DNA from: Mycobacterium gordonae
GTDB taxonomy: Bacteria > Actinomycetota > Actinomycetes > Mycobacteriales > Mycobacteriaceae
Assembly (NCBI RefSeq): GCF_002101675.1
Contig: NZ_LQOY01000069.1
Coordinates: 1-58,489 of the forward strand
Direction of reading: 5' to 3'
DNA: 58,489 nt
Part shown: positions 39,758 to 48,441 of the stretch, one piece after another
Position numbering within the stretch: position 1 is the first letter of the stretch
Layout: each line of letters begins with the position of its first letter
Notes under the pieces: model-generated
The model's input: the letters and a program-made list of their open reading frames with translations, nothing else
Told to the model about the DNA's origin: nothing
Database searches by the model: none
Translations under genes and position numbers: made by a program

Positions 39758-42312
39758 TGTCGAACATCGACGTTGCCGTACTGGCCGGTGCGGCGCTGGC
39801 GATCGTGGTGCTGGCGTGGTACTTCTTCGCACCGCGCCGCGCGCACGCCAGCGCGGTCAGTGACGGGCTGCAGCGGGTGCGGATCAGCGTCCGCGGCGGT
39901 TACAGTCCGAGCATTGTCCAAGTGCGACAAGGCATTCCGGTGGAGATGTCATTCGACCGTCAGGAAACCGGGGATTGCAGCTCGGTGGTGGTGTTTCCGG
40001 ACCTTCACCTGTCGGCCGCATTGCCTGCGCATCAGATGACCACCGTCACCTTTACCCCGCAAGACGCGGGATCGTTCGGATTCTCCTGCAGCATGAACAT
40101 GATTCACGGCACGCTGGTGGTGACCCCCGGCGAGCCGGGTATGGCTTCCCCGGAGCCCGACGATCGCGGGGCGGCAACGGCTCACGCGAGTCCCGGCGGC
40201 CTCACCGAGACCGCGGCCGCCGACACCGAAGCCGCCCAGTCGCGGGAGCGCCGGGCCGAGATCGCCGACCTGACGCGGCGCGTCGCTATCGGCGCGGTGC
40301 TCACCGCACCCGTGCTGTACGCGGTGATGGCCCATCCGCTGGGTGCCCGCTGGGTGCCGATGGTATTGCTCAACCACTGGCTGCAGTTGGCGTTGATCAC
40401 CCCGGTGATGTTCTACGTCGGCTGGCCGATCCACCGGACCGGCTGGCTGGCGCTGGCCCACCGCAGCGCCGACATGAACAGCCTGATCACGCTGGGTACG
40501 GGCGCGGCGTATGGCTACAGCCTGCTCGTCACCGTCGCCTCGACGGCCTTGCCACCCGAGGTTCGCGACGTGTATTACGAAGCCGTCGGGGTGATCCTCA
40601 CCCTCATCATGCTGGGCCGGCTGCTGGAAGCCCGCGCGAAAGCCGGTACGGGCGAAGCGATTCGGGCCCTGCTCGGCCTACAGGCGCGCACTGCGCGCGT
40701 CGTGCGCGACGGAGCTGAGATCGAGATCCCGCTCGAACAGGTCGTGGTCGGCGACGAGATCCTCATCCGCCCGGGTGAGAAGATCCCGGTCGACGCCACC
40801 GTGACGTCGGGGCAGTCGGCCGTCGACGAATCCATGGTGACCGGTGAGTCGATGCCGGTCACCAAACACGCCGGCGACACTGTGATCGGCGCGACCGTCA
40901 ACACCACCGGCTCGTTGCGGGCGCGCGCCGCAAAGGTGGGCGCTGACACCATGCTTGCCCAGATCATCCGCATGGTGCAGCAGGCGCAGGCGTCCCGGGC
41001 TCCGATCCAGCGGCTGGCCGACGCGATCTCGGCCTACTTCGTGCCCGTCGTGATGGCAATAGCCATAGGCACTTTCGCGGTCTGGTTCGTCGCCGGCCCG
41101 CCGCCGGCATTGACGCAGGCGCTGGTCGCGTCGGTGGCAGTGCTGATCATCGCCTGCCCGTGCGCCCTGGGCCTGGCGACCCCGCTGTCGATCATGGTCG
41201 GCACCGGCAAAGGCGCCCGCGCCGGCATCCTGATCCGGTCGGCGCAGGCGCTCGAGACCGCGCACAAGCTCGACACCGTCGTCTTGGATAAGACCGGAAC
41301 TATCACCGCGGGCAAGCCGGCGCTCACCGACGTCGAGGCGCTGGGGATACTGGGAGAGAACGAACTGCTCGCGCTGGTCGCGGCCGCCGAAGCTGACAGC
41401 GAACACCCGATCGCCGGTGCGGTCATCGCGGGGGCCCGAGATCGCGGCCTGGCGAACCCTAGGCCAACAGAGTTCATCTCGATCACCGGCAAGGGCGTCC
41501 GGGCGACCATCGACAACCACGTCGTTCTGGTCGGAACCCCGACGTTGCTCGCCGAAAACGAGATAGCGACAACCGAACTCGAGCAGATCAGTGCAAGCCT
41601 CGCAGCGGCCGGCAAGACTCCGATACTGGCCGCGGTCGACGGCCAGCCGGCCGGCGTGATCGCCGTCGCCGATGTCGTCAAGGACGATTCGGCCGCGGCC
41701 ATCACCGCCTTGCGCAAGCTCGGCCTGCAGGTGGTGATGATCACCGGCGACAACGCCCGGACCGCGGGCGCCATCGCACGACAGGTGGGAGTTGAGCGGG
41801 TACTGGCCGAAGTGTTGCCCGAACACAAGGCCGACGAGATCCGCCGCCTGCAGTCCGAGGGTCGCAGGGTAGGCATGGTAGGCGACGGCATCAACGATGC
41901 GCCGGCCCTGGCCCAGGCTGACGTCGGCCTGGCGATCGGAACCGGCACCGACGTTGCCATCGAAGCCGCGGACATCACCTTGATCTCCGGTTCCCTGGCC
42001 GGAGTTGTCGCCGCAATCCGGCTGTCCCGCACCACCATGCACAACATCCGGCAGAACTTGTTCTTCGCCCTCATCTACAACGCCATCGGCATACCCCTGG
42101 CGGCGGGCCTGTTGTACCCCCTGCTGGGGATGCGGCTGTCGCCGATGATCGCCGCCGCCGCCATGGCGCTGTCATCGCTGTCTGTTGTCGGCAATGCCAA
42201 CCGACTGCGGGGCTATCGGAACGAGCCGCTGCCTCCGGCGGAACCGTCGACGATCGATCCGCAGGTGGAAACCCATGCCGCTCAACAGCAGTTGAGCGCT
42301 CACCACTGCTGA
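39757..42312 (+). CDS. Copper P1B-1 ATPase with N-terminal cupredoxin-like domain (CtpV-like)
   Basis: An 851-residue Cu+-exporting ATPase. One extra membrane helix (7-25) is followed by a cupredoxin-like domain (39-122) with potential ligands Cys74, Cys111, Met113/115 and His117 in [11 protein letters not shown]. The ATPase core then follows: CPC at 467-469, DKTGT with Asp511, the HP motif in [16 protein letters not shown] marks the Cu(I) class. The cupredoxin replaces the usual HMA domain and lies outside the membrane by predicted topology, so it could take over exported copper. The C-terminus ends HHC. It is in the RicR operon, upstream of ricR. Confidence 0.9.
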   Translation: MSNIDVAVLAGAALAIVVLAWYFFAPRRAHASAVSDGLQRVRISVRGGYSPSIVQVRQGIPVEMSFDRQETGDCSSVVVFPDLHLSAALPAHQMTTVTFTPQDAGSFGFSCSMNMIHGTLVVTPGEPGMASPEPDDRGAATAHASPGGLTETAAADTEAAQSRERRAEIADLTRRVAIGAVLTAPVLYAVMAHPLGARWVPMVLLNHWLQLALITPVMFYVGWPIHRTGWLALAHRSADMNSLITLGTGAAYGYSLLVTVASTALPPEVRDVYYEAVGVILTLIMLGRLLEARAKAGTGEAIRALLGLQARTARVVRDGAEIEIPLEQVVVGDEILIRPGEKIPVDATVTSGQSAVDESMVTGESMPVTKHAGDTVIGATVNTTGSLRARAAKVGADTMLAQIIRMVQQAQASRAPIQRLADAISAYFVPVVMAIAIGTFAVWFVAGPPPALTQALVASVAVLIIACPCALGLATPLSIMVGTGKGARAGILIRSAQALETAHKLDTVVLDKTGTITAGKPALTDVEALGILGENELLALVAAAEADSEHPIAGAVIAGARDRGLANPRPTEFISITGKGVRATIDNHVVLVGTPTLLAENEIATTELEQISASLAAAGKTPILAAVDGQPAGVIAVADVVKDDSAAAITALRKLGLQVVMITGDNARTAGAIARQVGVERVLAEVLPEHKADEIRRLQSEGRRVGMVGDGINDAPALAQADVGLAIGTGTDVAIEAADITLISGSLAGVVAAIRLSRTTMHNIRQNLFFALIYNAIGIPLAAGLLYPLLGMRLSPMIAAAAMALSSLSVVGNANRLRGYRNEPLPPAEPSTIDPQVETHAAQQQLSAHHC

Positions 42313-42337
42313 CGGGCAACGCCCAAAGCGGATCGGG

Positions 42338-42360
42338 TACCCGGGCGGGGTAGTTAGAAT
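42338..42360 (+). promoter_or_regulatory. RicR box 5 and promoter of ricR
   Basis: TACCC-GGGCG-GGGTA (42338-42352) directly precedes a perfect -10 TAGAAT (42355-42360). Transcription would begin near 42367, giving a leader of about 64 nt before ATG 42431. This implies autorepression of ricR. Confidence 0.75.
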
Positions 42361-42430
42361 GGTCGGATCCGGCATCGGAGCCGCGTGTCATGCAACGCGG
42401 CCAACCGGCCCGACGAACCTTGGAGACTAC

Positions 42431-42721
42431 ATGGCAAACACGCACGGGTACGCAGCGCACAAAGACAGCCACGCCAAGCGTTTGCGCCGTATCGAGGGCC
42501 AGGTCCGCGGCATCGCCAAGATGATCGACGACGACAAGTACTGCATCGACATCCTCACCCAGATCAGCGCCGTGAGCAGCGCCCTACGGGCCGTGGCGCT
42601 GAATCTGCTCGACGAGCACCTCGACCATTGTGTGAGCAGCGCCATCGCACAGGGCGGTGAGGAGGCGGACGCGAAGCTCGCCGAAGCCTCCGCCGCCATC
42701 GCGCGACTCGTTCGGTCCTGA
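42431..42721 (+). CDS. ricR: Copper-sensing repressor RicR (CsoR family)
   Basis: A 96-residue CsoR-family repressor, the same length as M. tuberculosis RicR (Rv0190) and recalled as very similar throughout (KRLRRIEGQVRGIA, DKYCIDILTQIS, LLDEHL, KLAEASAAIARLVRS). The Cu(I) ligands are Cys38, His63 and Cys67 (C-x24-H-x3-C). It releases DNA when copper binds. The ATG 42431 is preceded by GGAGACTAC. Its own promoter carries a TACCC-N5-GGGTA box, and the same box is found in front of the ATPase, both lpqS copies, the Met-rich protein and the metallothionein, its likely regulon. Confidence 0.9.
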   Translation: MANTHGYAAHKDSHAKRLRRIEGQVRGIAKMIDDDKYCIDILTQISAVSSALRAVALNLLDEHLDHCVSSAIAQGGEEADAKLAEASAAIARLVRS

Positions 42722-42736
42722 CCGTGTTGCCGCATA

Positions 42737-42751
42737 TACCCTACGGGGGTA
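42737..42751 (+). promoter_or_regulatory. RicR-type copper operator, box 6 (metallothionein-like gene)
   Basis: TACCC-TACGG-GGGTA. TACCCT (42737-42742) can serve as the -10. The box ends 10 nt before ATG 42762, which has a short Shine-Dalgarno CGAGG. Confidence 0.8.
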
Positions 42752-42761
42752 TTCTCGAGGT

Positions 42762-42878
42762 ATGACCAATACCCAATCATGCCAATGTAAGTCCACCGGC
42801 TGCGCGTGCGGCTCTTCCGCTTGTGTTCACGCGGCAGGGTGCCAGTGCGGCCACCGCGATTGCACCTGCAACGACTGA
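42762..42878 (+). CDS. 38-residue, 9-Cys metallothionein-like copper-binding peptide
   Basis: A small gene below common length limits. It encodes 38 residues with Cys at 7, 9, 14, 16, 21, 27, 29, 34 and 36 and His at 23 and 31; four C-x-C pairs. The rest is Gly, Ala, Ser, Thr and polar residues, with no hydrophobic core, so it would fold around metal. It follows ricR by 40 bp and has its own RicR box. The copper metallothionein MymT of M. tuberculosis is also in the RicR regulon but, as I recall it, is longer with a different Cys spacing, so I do not give that name. Function by analogy: cytosolic Cu(I) sequestration. Confidence 0.8.
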   Translation: MTNTQSCQCKSTGCACGSSACVHAAGCQCGHRDCTCND

Positions 42879-42914
42879 CCGATGTGAGCCGCAGCCGGGG
42901 AAAGTTTCGACGCC

Positions 42915-43499
42915 TTGGCGCGGGCGTTAGCCCGCCGTAAGTATGCGACTCTGGCGACATTGGGCGAAGATGGCCGCCCGCATGCGACAGAGGTGGTCTA
43001 CGCCATGTCGAAACCCGGCGATCCCGTTTGCTTTTACGTCACCACCCGAACCACCACGCGCAAAGTGAGCGACATTCGGGCGCGTGCGACTGTGGCCTTC
43101 GTCGTTCCACTCGCCCGCGTCTGGGCCCCTTGTTCCCGCCCCGGGCCGCGCAGTCAAGGCACGGCGGAGGTGGTGGACGGTGCGGACGAAGACGCGCTCC
43201 GGGCCTTCGGTTCTTCGTGGTTCGGGCGCCGAGTCCTGTCGACCGAGCGACGCATCGTCTCGCACGGCGGCGACCTGTGCTTCATCCGGATCCGGCCCGA
43301 TCCTGTCATCTTCACCTACGGGGTGCCTTCGTCATCGGGACTGCGCTGGTGGCGGCAAGCACTCGCACAACATCGCCCTCAGCGCAGATCGAAAAGCCGC
43401 CAGCGCAGGCTCGACGCGGCTAGCCCGGCGGCGCTGCGCCCGCTGCGTCCTGCAGCACCTGCTGCAACTTGTCCAGTGGATCGCCCTCGGTCGGGTTGA
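42915..43499 (+). CDS. Pyridoxamine 5'-phosphate oxidase-like (PPOX/F420) split-barrel protein
   Basis: A protein of about 194 residues with the split-barrel pattern YATLATLGEDGRPHATEVVYAMS, FYVTTRTTTRKVSDIRARATVAFVV and GTAEVVDGAD. The family binds FMN, F420 or heme; cofactor not decidable. The only start in frame is TTG 42915; seven homologous-looking codons upstream (ESFDALA frame) are cut by TGA 42885, so the N-terminus may have been remodelled. The C-terminal 60 residues are Arg/Ala/Pro-rich and overlap the convergent TPR gene by 80 bp, probably an extension of low importance. Confidence 0.7.
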   Translation: MARALARRKYATLATLGEDGRPHATEVVYAMSKPGDPVCFYVTTRTTTRKVSDIRARATVAFVVPLARVWAPCSRPGPRSQGTAEVVDGADEDALRAFGSSWFGRRVLSTERRIVSHGGDLCFIRIRPDPVIFTYGVPSSSGLRWWRQALAQHRPQRRSKSRQRRLDAASPAALRPLRPAAPAATCPVDRPRSG

Positions 43500-44154
43500 G
43501 CCGGCGCGGCGGGATTTCCCGCCCGTCGGGTGATACGGCGACCGGCAACGGGAGCGCTACCGGTGGCGGCGGAGGCGGGGGTGGCGCGGCCGGAGGGGCC
43601 GCCGGCGGACCCGCGTTCAATGCATTCCGCTTGTCGGTCAATCGGTTCGCGGCGTCGCGGCGGATCCGCTGCCGCTGGGTGTCCGGATCGTGGTTGTCGG
43701 CGAAGCAGGCCCGCGGCGCGTCACCGATGACCGTCAGGGCACTGGCATAACGTTCGTCCGCCCGAGACCGGTCGCCGGCCGCCGCGGCGCGGTCGCCCTG
43801 GGTTTCGCGGACCAACTCGAGGTTGACCCGCACCGGGCACGAGTCTGCGTCGCCGGTGCGGGCCAGCGCGGCGGCGAAATCCGCGTCCGCCTCCTCGAGC
43901 CGGCCGTCGAGCACGGCGGCGGCGCCCGCGGCAAACGGCGCCTTCGCCGGCTCGATCACGTTCGCCACGCCAAGCACCGCCGCATCCTCGCGCACAGTGT
44001 TCCCGTCGCCGTGCGCGAAGGCGGATGACGCCGAATTTCCGGCCACGACAACGGATATCAGCTTGACCGCCGCCAGCAGCAGGACCAGGCTCAGCGGAGC
44101 CGAGTAGATCAGCAGCCGCCGTCGCAGCCGCAGCCGTGCCGGTCGCCGCGTCAC
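43420..44154 (-). CDS. Membrane-anchored TPR-like protein of the MoxR/VWA operon
   Basis: A 244-residue protein with an N-terminal membrane helix (about residues 14-38), a helical TPR-like region (residues 60-170: AAAVLDGRLEEADADFAAALARTG, ADERYASALTVIGDA) and a Pro-rich tail ending PLDKLQQVLQDAAGAA. In Bat/MoxR operons a TPR protein (BatC/BatE) accompanies VWA proteins, so it is called the equivalent here. Overlap of 4 nt with the upstream VWA gene (ATGA). It is the last gene of the operon. Confidence 0.7.
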   Translation of the reverse strand: MTRRPARLRLRRRLLIYSAPLSLVLLLAAVKLISVVVAGNSASSAFAHGDGNTVREDAAVLGVANVIEPAKAPFAAGAAAVLDGRLEEADADFAAALARTGDADSCPVRVNLELVRETQGDRAAAAGDRSRADERYASALTVIGDAPRACFADNHDPDTQRQRIRRDAANRLTDKRNALNAGPPAAPPAAPPPPPPPPVALPLPVAVSPDGREIPPRRLNPTEGDPLDKLQQVLQDAAGAAPPG

Positions 44155-45059
44155 GCCAGGTCCCGCCGGCTGAGACGGCCGCGGCGGAATTCGCGGACCG
44201 AGAGATAGATCTCGGCGATCAGCAGCCCCGCCGCAAGCAGCGCAGGCAGCCAGTACAGCTCGCGCAGATCAGCGGCCTCCGCGCGGGTACCGGCATTACT
44301 CGGCCGGTCCGGCAGATCCGGTTGCCAGGGCTGACCGGGTTCTCGGTGCTGGTACGGCACGACGAGCTGTCCTGCCACCTTCCGCAATTGAGCTTCGTCG
44401 ATCGAGTCGGCGCCGCCGTAGCCCAGCACCGCCCCGCCGTCAACCGACCCGCTGTTGAAGTCGCCCTGCGGCGCCCGCGATCCGGGGGCGCCGGAACCGA
44501 AGTACAGCACGGCGTTTCGGGTACCGGGGTACTGTTGGGCGGCCTGCATGAGCTGGTATCGCAGGACGTTGCTCGCGGCGGCGACGTCGACGTCGAGTCC
44601 CCCGTTCGGACCGCGGCGGTAGGTATCCAGCGCGGCGATGGTGGGTCGCAGGCTCCAAACATCTTCGGACAAGGGCCAATCCAGGGTGGCCCGGGAGGCG
44701 AAGTCGATCAACGCGTACCGCGCCGCCGGGTATTGCTTGATCACCGCCGCGATATCGTCGCGCATCCCGGGCATCACACCGGAGTCCACCGAGCGGTCCA
44801 CGACCAGAAAGACGTTCAGATTCGCACCCGCAGCCGCCGTCGTTCCCCCGCGGGTCTTGACGTCGCTCAGTGCGGGCCGGGTCGAGGCTGCGGTCACCAG
44901 CAGCACCGCAACGGTCACGCCGGCCCAGCGCAGCACCGAGCGGGCCCGCCGACGGCCTGCCGACAGGAGGACCTGGCGCAGCGCGACCAGGCGCGCAAGG
45001 ACCAGCGCGCCGGCGACGACGGCGAGTATCGGCCAGGGCAGTACCGGTTGGAATGTCAT
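44151..45059 (-). CDS. VWA-domain membrane protein (Bat-like, first)
   Basis: A 302-residue protein with two N-terminal helices (about 8-26, 40-58), a von Willebrand A-like domain (70-220) starting LNVFLVVDRSVDSGVMPGMRDDI, and a C-terminal helix (about 270-290). The MIDAS motif DxSxS is degenerate (DRSVD). BatA/BatB-type proteins work with MoxR ATPases in envelope stress responses. It overlaps its neighbours by 4 nt on both sides. Confidence 0.75.
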   Translation of the reverse strand: MTFQPVLPWPILAVVAGALVLARLVALRQVLLSAGRRRARSVLRWAGVTVAVLLVTAASTRPALSDVKTRGGTTAAAGANLNVFLVVDRSVDSGVMPGMRDDIAAVIKQYPAARYALIDFASRATLDWPLSEDVWSLRPTIAALDTYRRGPNGGLDVDVAAASNVLRYQLMQAAQQYPGTRNAVLYFGSGAPGSRAPQGDFNSGSVDGGAVLGYGGADSIDEAQLRKVAGQLVVPYQHREPGQPWQPDLPDRPSNAGTRAEAADLRELYWLPALLAAGLLIAEIYLSVREFRRGRLSRRDLA

Positions 45060-46021
45060 CGGCGCAGTCCCATCAGCGCCACCGAAAGCACCGTCGCCGA
45101 GAACAATGCAATCGCCAGGGGCACCACCGGCGCATCCGCGGCGTCCGCTTTCGCCATCGGACCGTTGCGCGTCGCCCGGTTGTGCGCCCGGATGTCATCG
45201 AGGGCGCCCGTGACGGATTCCGGCACCAGATACCGGCCGCCGGTCTGCTCGGTGAGGGCGAGCAAGGAACCGCTCTTCGGTGACGTCGCCGTGTCGATCA
45301 CATTGAGTTGGGCCCCGGCGCGCTCGGCCAAGTCCCGCACCGCGCTGCCGGTGAACAGAGCGGCACGCTGCTCCCCGGGCACGCGAAGATCCGACGGCCC
45401 CAGGTAGATCACCGAGCGGCGGTGCGTGCCGCGCTCCTCGAAGTGAGGGAACCCTGAAATACACAGAGCGAGAACATCTTCCACGCTGGTTGCGTAGTCC
45501 GTGTACGGCACCGCCGGTGCGAACGACGCCGATTGCAACCTGGGCGCACCGGCGTACTCGCCGAATCGGGACACGGCGTACTGGTGGTCGCGCGTCAGCG
45601 GCACCAGCCGGCGGTTGACCGACGTCAGGCCGATGCGTTGGGTCTGTGGCGACGAGCCGGCCTGTTGCGCAAAGTAGTCGAGCAGTTCGACGGTCGCACG
45701 GTCCGGCAATGGCTGCCCGACGCAGAGCATGATGTCCTCGGGGGGTGTTGCATCGAATTCTTCGTAGGCCGCGGTCGGCCGCGCGGCCGTCCAGCTGGCG
45801 GCGCCGAACATGATCGTCAGCACCACCAGGGTCACGATCGTCGAGAGTGTGCGCAGCCGAGCCACTTTGGCGTATTCGGGCAACCGGGTCAGGCGTGCGA
45901 TGTTGGCCAGCGGACGCAGCCGCCGGCGGGCGGCGGTCATGGGCAGCACCGCGGCCAGTAACACGGCAACGACGAAGCAGCCCGATCCGACGGCCGCTAC
46001 GGGCCACCACCTCACGTCCAC
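45056..46021 (-). CDS. VWA-like membrane protein (Bat-like, second)
   Basis: A 321-residue protein with two N-terminal helices (about 8-30, 58-80), an alpha/beta domain that aligns by pattern with VWA (IMLCVGQPLPDRATVELLDYF, then HRRSVIYLGPSDLRV, LNVIDTATSPKSG) and a C-terminal helix (about 298-317). The metal site is lost: the position of DxSxS reads C-V-G-Q-P. Two Cys lie in the domain (MLCVG, ALCISG). It probably pairs with the first VWA protein. Confidence 0.7.
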   Translation of the reverse strand: MDVRWWPVAAVGSGCFVVAVLLAAVLPMTAARRRLRPLANIARLTRLPEYAKVARLRTLSTIVTLVVLTIMFGAASWTAARPTAAYEEFDATPPEDIMLCVGQPLPDRATVELLDYFAQQAGSSPQTQRIGLTSVNRRLVPLTRDHQYAVSRFGEYAGAPRLQSASFAPAVPYTDYATSVEDVLALCISGFPHFEERGTHRRSVIYLGPSDLRVPGEQRAALFTGSAVRDLAERAGAQLNVIDTATSPKSGSLLALTEQTGGRYLVPESVTGALDDIRAHNRATRNGPMAKADAADAPVVPLAIALFSATVLSVALMGLRR

Positions 46022-46485
46022 GAGCGGATCAATTCCTGCGCCATGGGACTGACGTCGCCGACCTCAACGCGCGTCTCGGCGTTGAACTGACCGTCGTCGA
46101 GCAGGGTCAGCAACGGCGCGGCCGGGGCCAGTTGCGCGTCACCCAGAGCGCCGACATGCAGGTACTGCGCCTTCGTACCGGTCGCTTGGTCCAGGAAGCT
46201 GCGCACCGTCCGGCTGATCGCCGCACAGGCCTGCGGCGTCGACAACTGCCCGGCGCGGTGTCGTCCTTCGAGGCGCTGCACGCGCCGGGTGAAGCGGTCG
46301 CGGATCACCCGGGCATGCACCCGCCGCACTACGGGGATGCGGCGCAGCCTGTACGACGGCAGCGTCCACACGAAAACGCCCGCGTACCAACCAATGACGG
46401 CCAGCAGCAAGACCACGGCCCACACCAGCCACGCCGGCGAGTAGGGCTGCGGACCGAACACGTGGTGCAGCAGGTCATCCGGCAC
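46012..46485 (-). CDS. DUF4381-like membrane protein of the MoxR operon
   Basis: A 157-residue protein: one membrane helix (about residues 16-40) with a long cytosolic helical part (SYRLRRIPVVRRVHARVIRDRFTRRVQRLEGRH, then ISRTVRSFLDQATGTKAQYL). Position between DUF58 and VWA genes and the LDQATG segment fit the DUF4381-like component of MoxR clusters. It overlaps the DUF58 gene by 11 nt and the VWA gene by 10 nt. Confidence 0.65.
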   Translation of the reverse strand: MPDDLLHHVFGPQPYSPAWLVWAVVLLLAVIGWYAGVFVWTLPSYRLRRIPVVRRVHARVIRDRFTRRVQRLEGRHRAGQLSTPQACAAISRTVRSFLDQATGTKAQYLHVGALGDAQLAPAAPLLTLLDDGQFNAETRVEVGDVSPMAQELIRSWT

Positions 46486-47341
46486 GGCCGGCCGCCTCGG
46501 TCAGGCCGACGAGTTCGCGGCGGATGTCGTCACTGCCGGCGATGATCGCATGCGGGATCGCCCGACGGGTCAGGAATTTGGCGAGCCGGTCGCGGCGGGC
46601 CTGCTCGGCGCGGCGATAGGCGGTGACGACCCGCGGACCGAGGTCGGCCCCGTTCAGGACGAAGCGGCCGGTGGCGACGTCGTATCCGTCGGTGTTGTCT
46701 GGCCCTACCGCGGGCATGTCGGAAACCATCGCCCACAGCAGGTCGTGGCGCCCGGCCAGCCGGGCAAGTACTCCGTGAAGTTCTTCGCTGACCTCGGGTT
46801 CGTCGGAGACCACGACGATCAGCATGGTGTGGCGGTAATGCGTTGCGACGTAATCGAGTTGGGCGGCGATGTCGCTGGCCCCGGGGGCGGTCATGGTGTG
46901 CTGGTACCAGCGGTGCAGCAGTCCCTCGACGTGCGTTTCGCCGCGCCGCTGGGGGACGTTCACGCAGCCGCGGCTGTCGCCGAAGACCATGCCGATCTGG
47001 TCGGAGCGCCGCAGGCCGATCAACCCGACCGCGCCCATGACGTGTGCGGCGACGTCGCGCTTGTACTCCCCGCTGGGCGCCAGTGCGGACATGTTGCGGC
47101 CGGCGTCTGCGACGAGCAAGATCTTGTGGTGCTTCTCCGAGACGAACCGTTTGATGAGCACGCTGCCGGATCGGGCGGAGGCCTTCCAGTCGATGTCGCG
47201 GACGTCGTCTCCGGGAACATACGGGCGCAGGTCATCGAATTCCATGCTGCGCGTGTGCGAAAGCGCGTAGCGGCCGCCTTCGAGCAGCCCGCGGGTGTCG
47301 GTGCCGAAGTGGGCTTTGGCCCGGTTGAGGTGCTTGCCCAA
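46475..47341 (-). CDS. DUF58 domain protein
   Basis: A 288-residue DUF58 protein. The signature YVPGDDVRDIDWKASARSGSVLIKRFVSEKHHKILLVADAGRNMSA is complete, including the DxxRxIDW core. The following VWA-like fold carries the D-A-G-R-N-M variant at its metal site. DUF58 proteins are the direct partners of MoxR ATPases. The gene follows moxR by 7 bp. Confidence 0.85.
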   Translation of the reverse strand: MGKHLNRAKAHFGTDTRGLLEGGRYALSHTRSMEFDDLRPYVPGDDVRDIDWKASARSGSVLIKRFVSEKHHKILLVADAGRNMSALAPSGEYKRDVAAHVMGAVGLIGLRRSDQIGMVFGDSRGCVNVPQRRGETHVEGLLHRWYQHTMTAPGASDIAAQLDYVATHYRHTMLIVVVSDEPEVSEELHGVLARLAGRHDLLWAMVSDMPAVGPDNTDGYDVATGRFVLNGADLGPRVVTAYRRAEQARRDRLAKFLTRRAIPHAIIAGSDDIRRELVGLTEAAGRAG

Positions 47342-47348
47342 GGCGAAC

Positions 47349-48350
47349 TCAGGGCACCCGGACGGCGCGCAGCGCGGCGTCGATCACGGTCTCGGCAGTG
47401 ACGTTGGCGCTGGCCGCCTCGAAGCCGAGGATGAGCCGGTGCCGCAGCACCCGGTGCGCGAGCTTTGCGATGTCCTCCGGCAGCACGTGCGCCCGCCCGG
47501 ACAACACCGCCTGGGCGCGCGCCGCCTTGCAGAACGCGATCGTGGCGCGCGGGCTGGCGCCGTACTCCACCAGCCGCGCGACCTGTTTAGGGAGCGTGCC
47601 GCCGGGGTGGCGCGTCACGTCGACCAGTTGGCTCGCATAGAGCATCAGCGCCCGATCCATGTAGACATGGCGCACCACTTCCTGCAGACGCAGCACGTCG
47701 TCGAGGCTGACGACGGGCGCGGTGGGCTGCCGGGTGTCGTAGACCCCGGCGTCGATCCGCGCCATCACCTCGACCTCTTCCTCCGGGGAGGGGTATCGCA
47801 CGATTTCCTTCAGCAGGAACCGGTCGGTCTGCGCCTCCGACAGCGGATAGGTGCCTTCCTGATCGACAGGATTCTGGGTGGCGATAACCAGGAACGGATC
47901 GGCGAGGGTGTGCACGTGCCCGGCGATCGTGGTCTGGCGTTCCTCCATGGCCTCCAACATCGCGCTTTGCGTCTTGGCGCTGGACCGGTTGATCTCGTCG
48001 AGCAGCACGATGTTGGCGTGCACGGGACCGAGTTGGGTGACGAACGAGTTGGTCGCCGAGTCGAAGATCTGAGTGCCGATGATGTCGCTGGGCAGCAGGT
48101 CAGGCGTGCACTGGATGCGCTGGAAGCGGCCGTGGATCGACTCGGCGAGCACCTTGGCGGCGGTGGTCTTGGCCAGGCCAGGCACGCTTTCCAGCAGGAC
48201 ATGGCCGCCGGCGAGCAGCCCGATCAGCAGCGATTCCCGCAGTTCCCGCTGCCCGACGATCTTGGCGGCGAACGCCTTGGAGATGGCGTCGACGATCCGC
48301 CGGATTTCGTCAAGCTCGCGCTGGTCCGGTTGTGTTCGTGCGGTAGTCAT
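47349..48350 (-). CDS. MoxR-family AAA+ ATPase
   Basis: A 333-residue AAA+ chaperone-like ATPase. Walker A is ESVPGLAKTTAAKVL at about residues 54-68 and Walker B is IVLLDEINRSSAKTQSAMLEAMEE. The sensor segment VIATQNPVDQEGTYPLSEAQTDRF and the C-terminal lid are present. MoxR proteins remodel client complexes, often VWA proteins encoded beside them, as here. It heads the six-gene operon; the 91-bp region upstream would hold the promoter. Confidence 0.9.
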   Translation of the reverse strand: MTTARTQPDQRELDEIRRIVDAISKAFAAKIVGQRELRESLLIGLLAGGHVLLESVPGLAKTTAAKVLAESIHGRFQRIQCTPDLLPSDIIGTQIFDSATNSFVTQLGPVHANIVLLDEINRSSAKTQSAMLEAMEERQTTIAGHVHTLADPFLVIATQNPVDQEGTYPLSEAQTDRFLLKEIVRYPSPEEEVEVMARIDAGVYDTRQPTAPVVSLDDVLRLQEVVRHVYMDRALMLYASQLVDVTRHPGGTLPKQVARLVEYGASPRATIAFCKAARAQAVLSGRAHVLPEDIAKLAHRVLRHRLILGFEAASANVTAETVIDAALRAVRVP

Positions 48351-48441
48351 ATGGCCGCTGGGTTACCCGGGCATTGAGTTTCCACACGTCGTCCCTGCTG
48401 GCTGTGCATGTTCCGGAGCGTATCTCGGGCGCCTTCGCGCG

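Noticed and set aside
40678..42042. 454-residue minus-strand frame
   Set aside because: It is antisense to the copper ATPase, with shadow composition and no motifs.
42762..42878. Naming the Cys-rich peptide mymT
   Set aside because: Length and Cys spacing differ from the MymT sequence I recall, although regulation looks the same.
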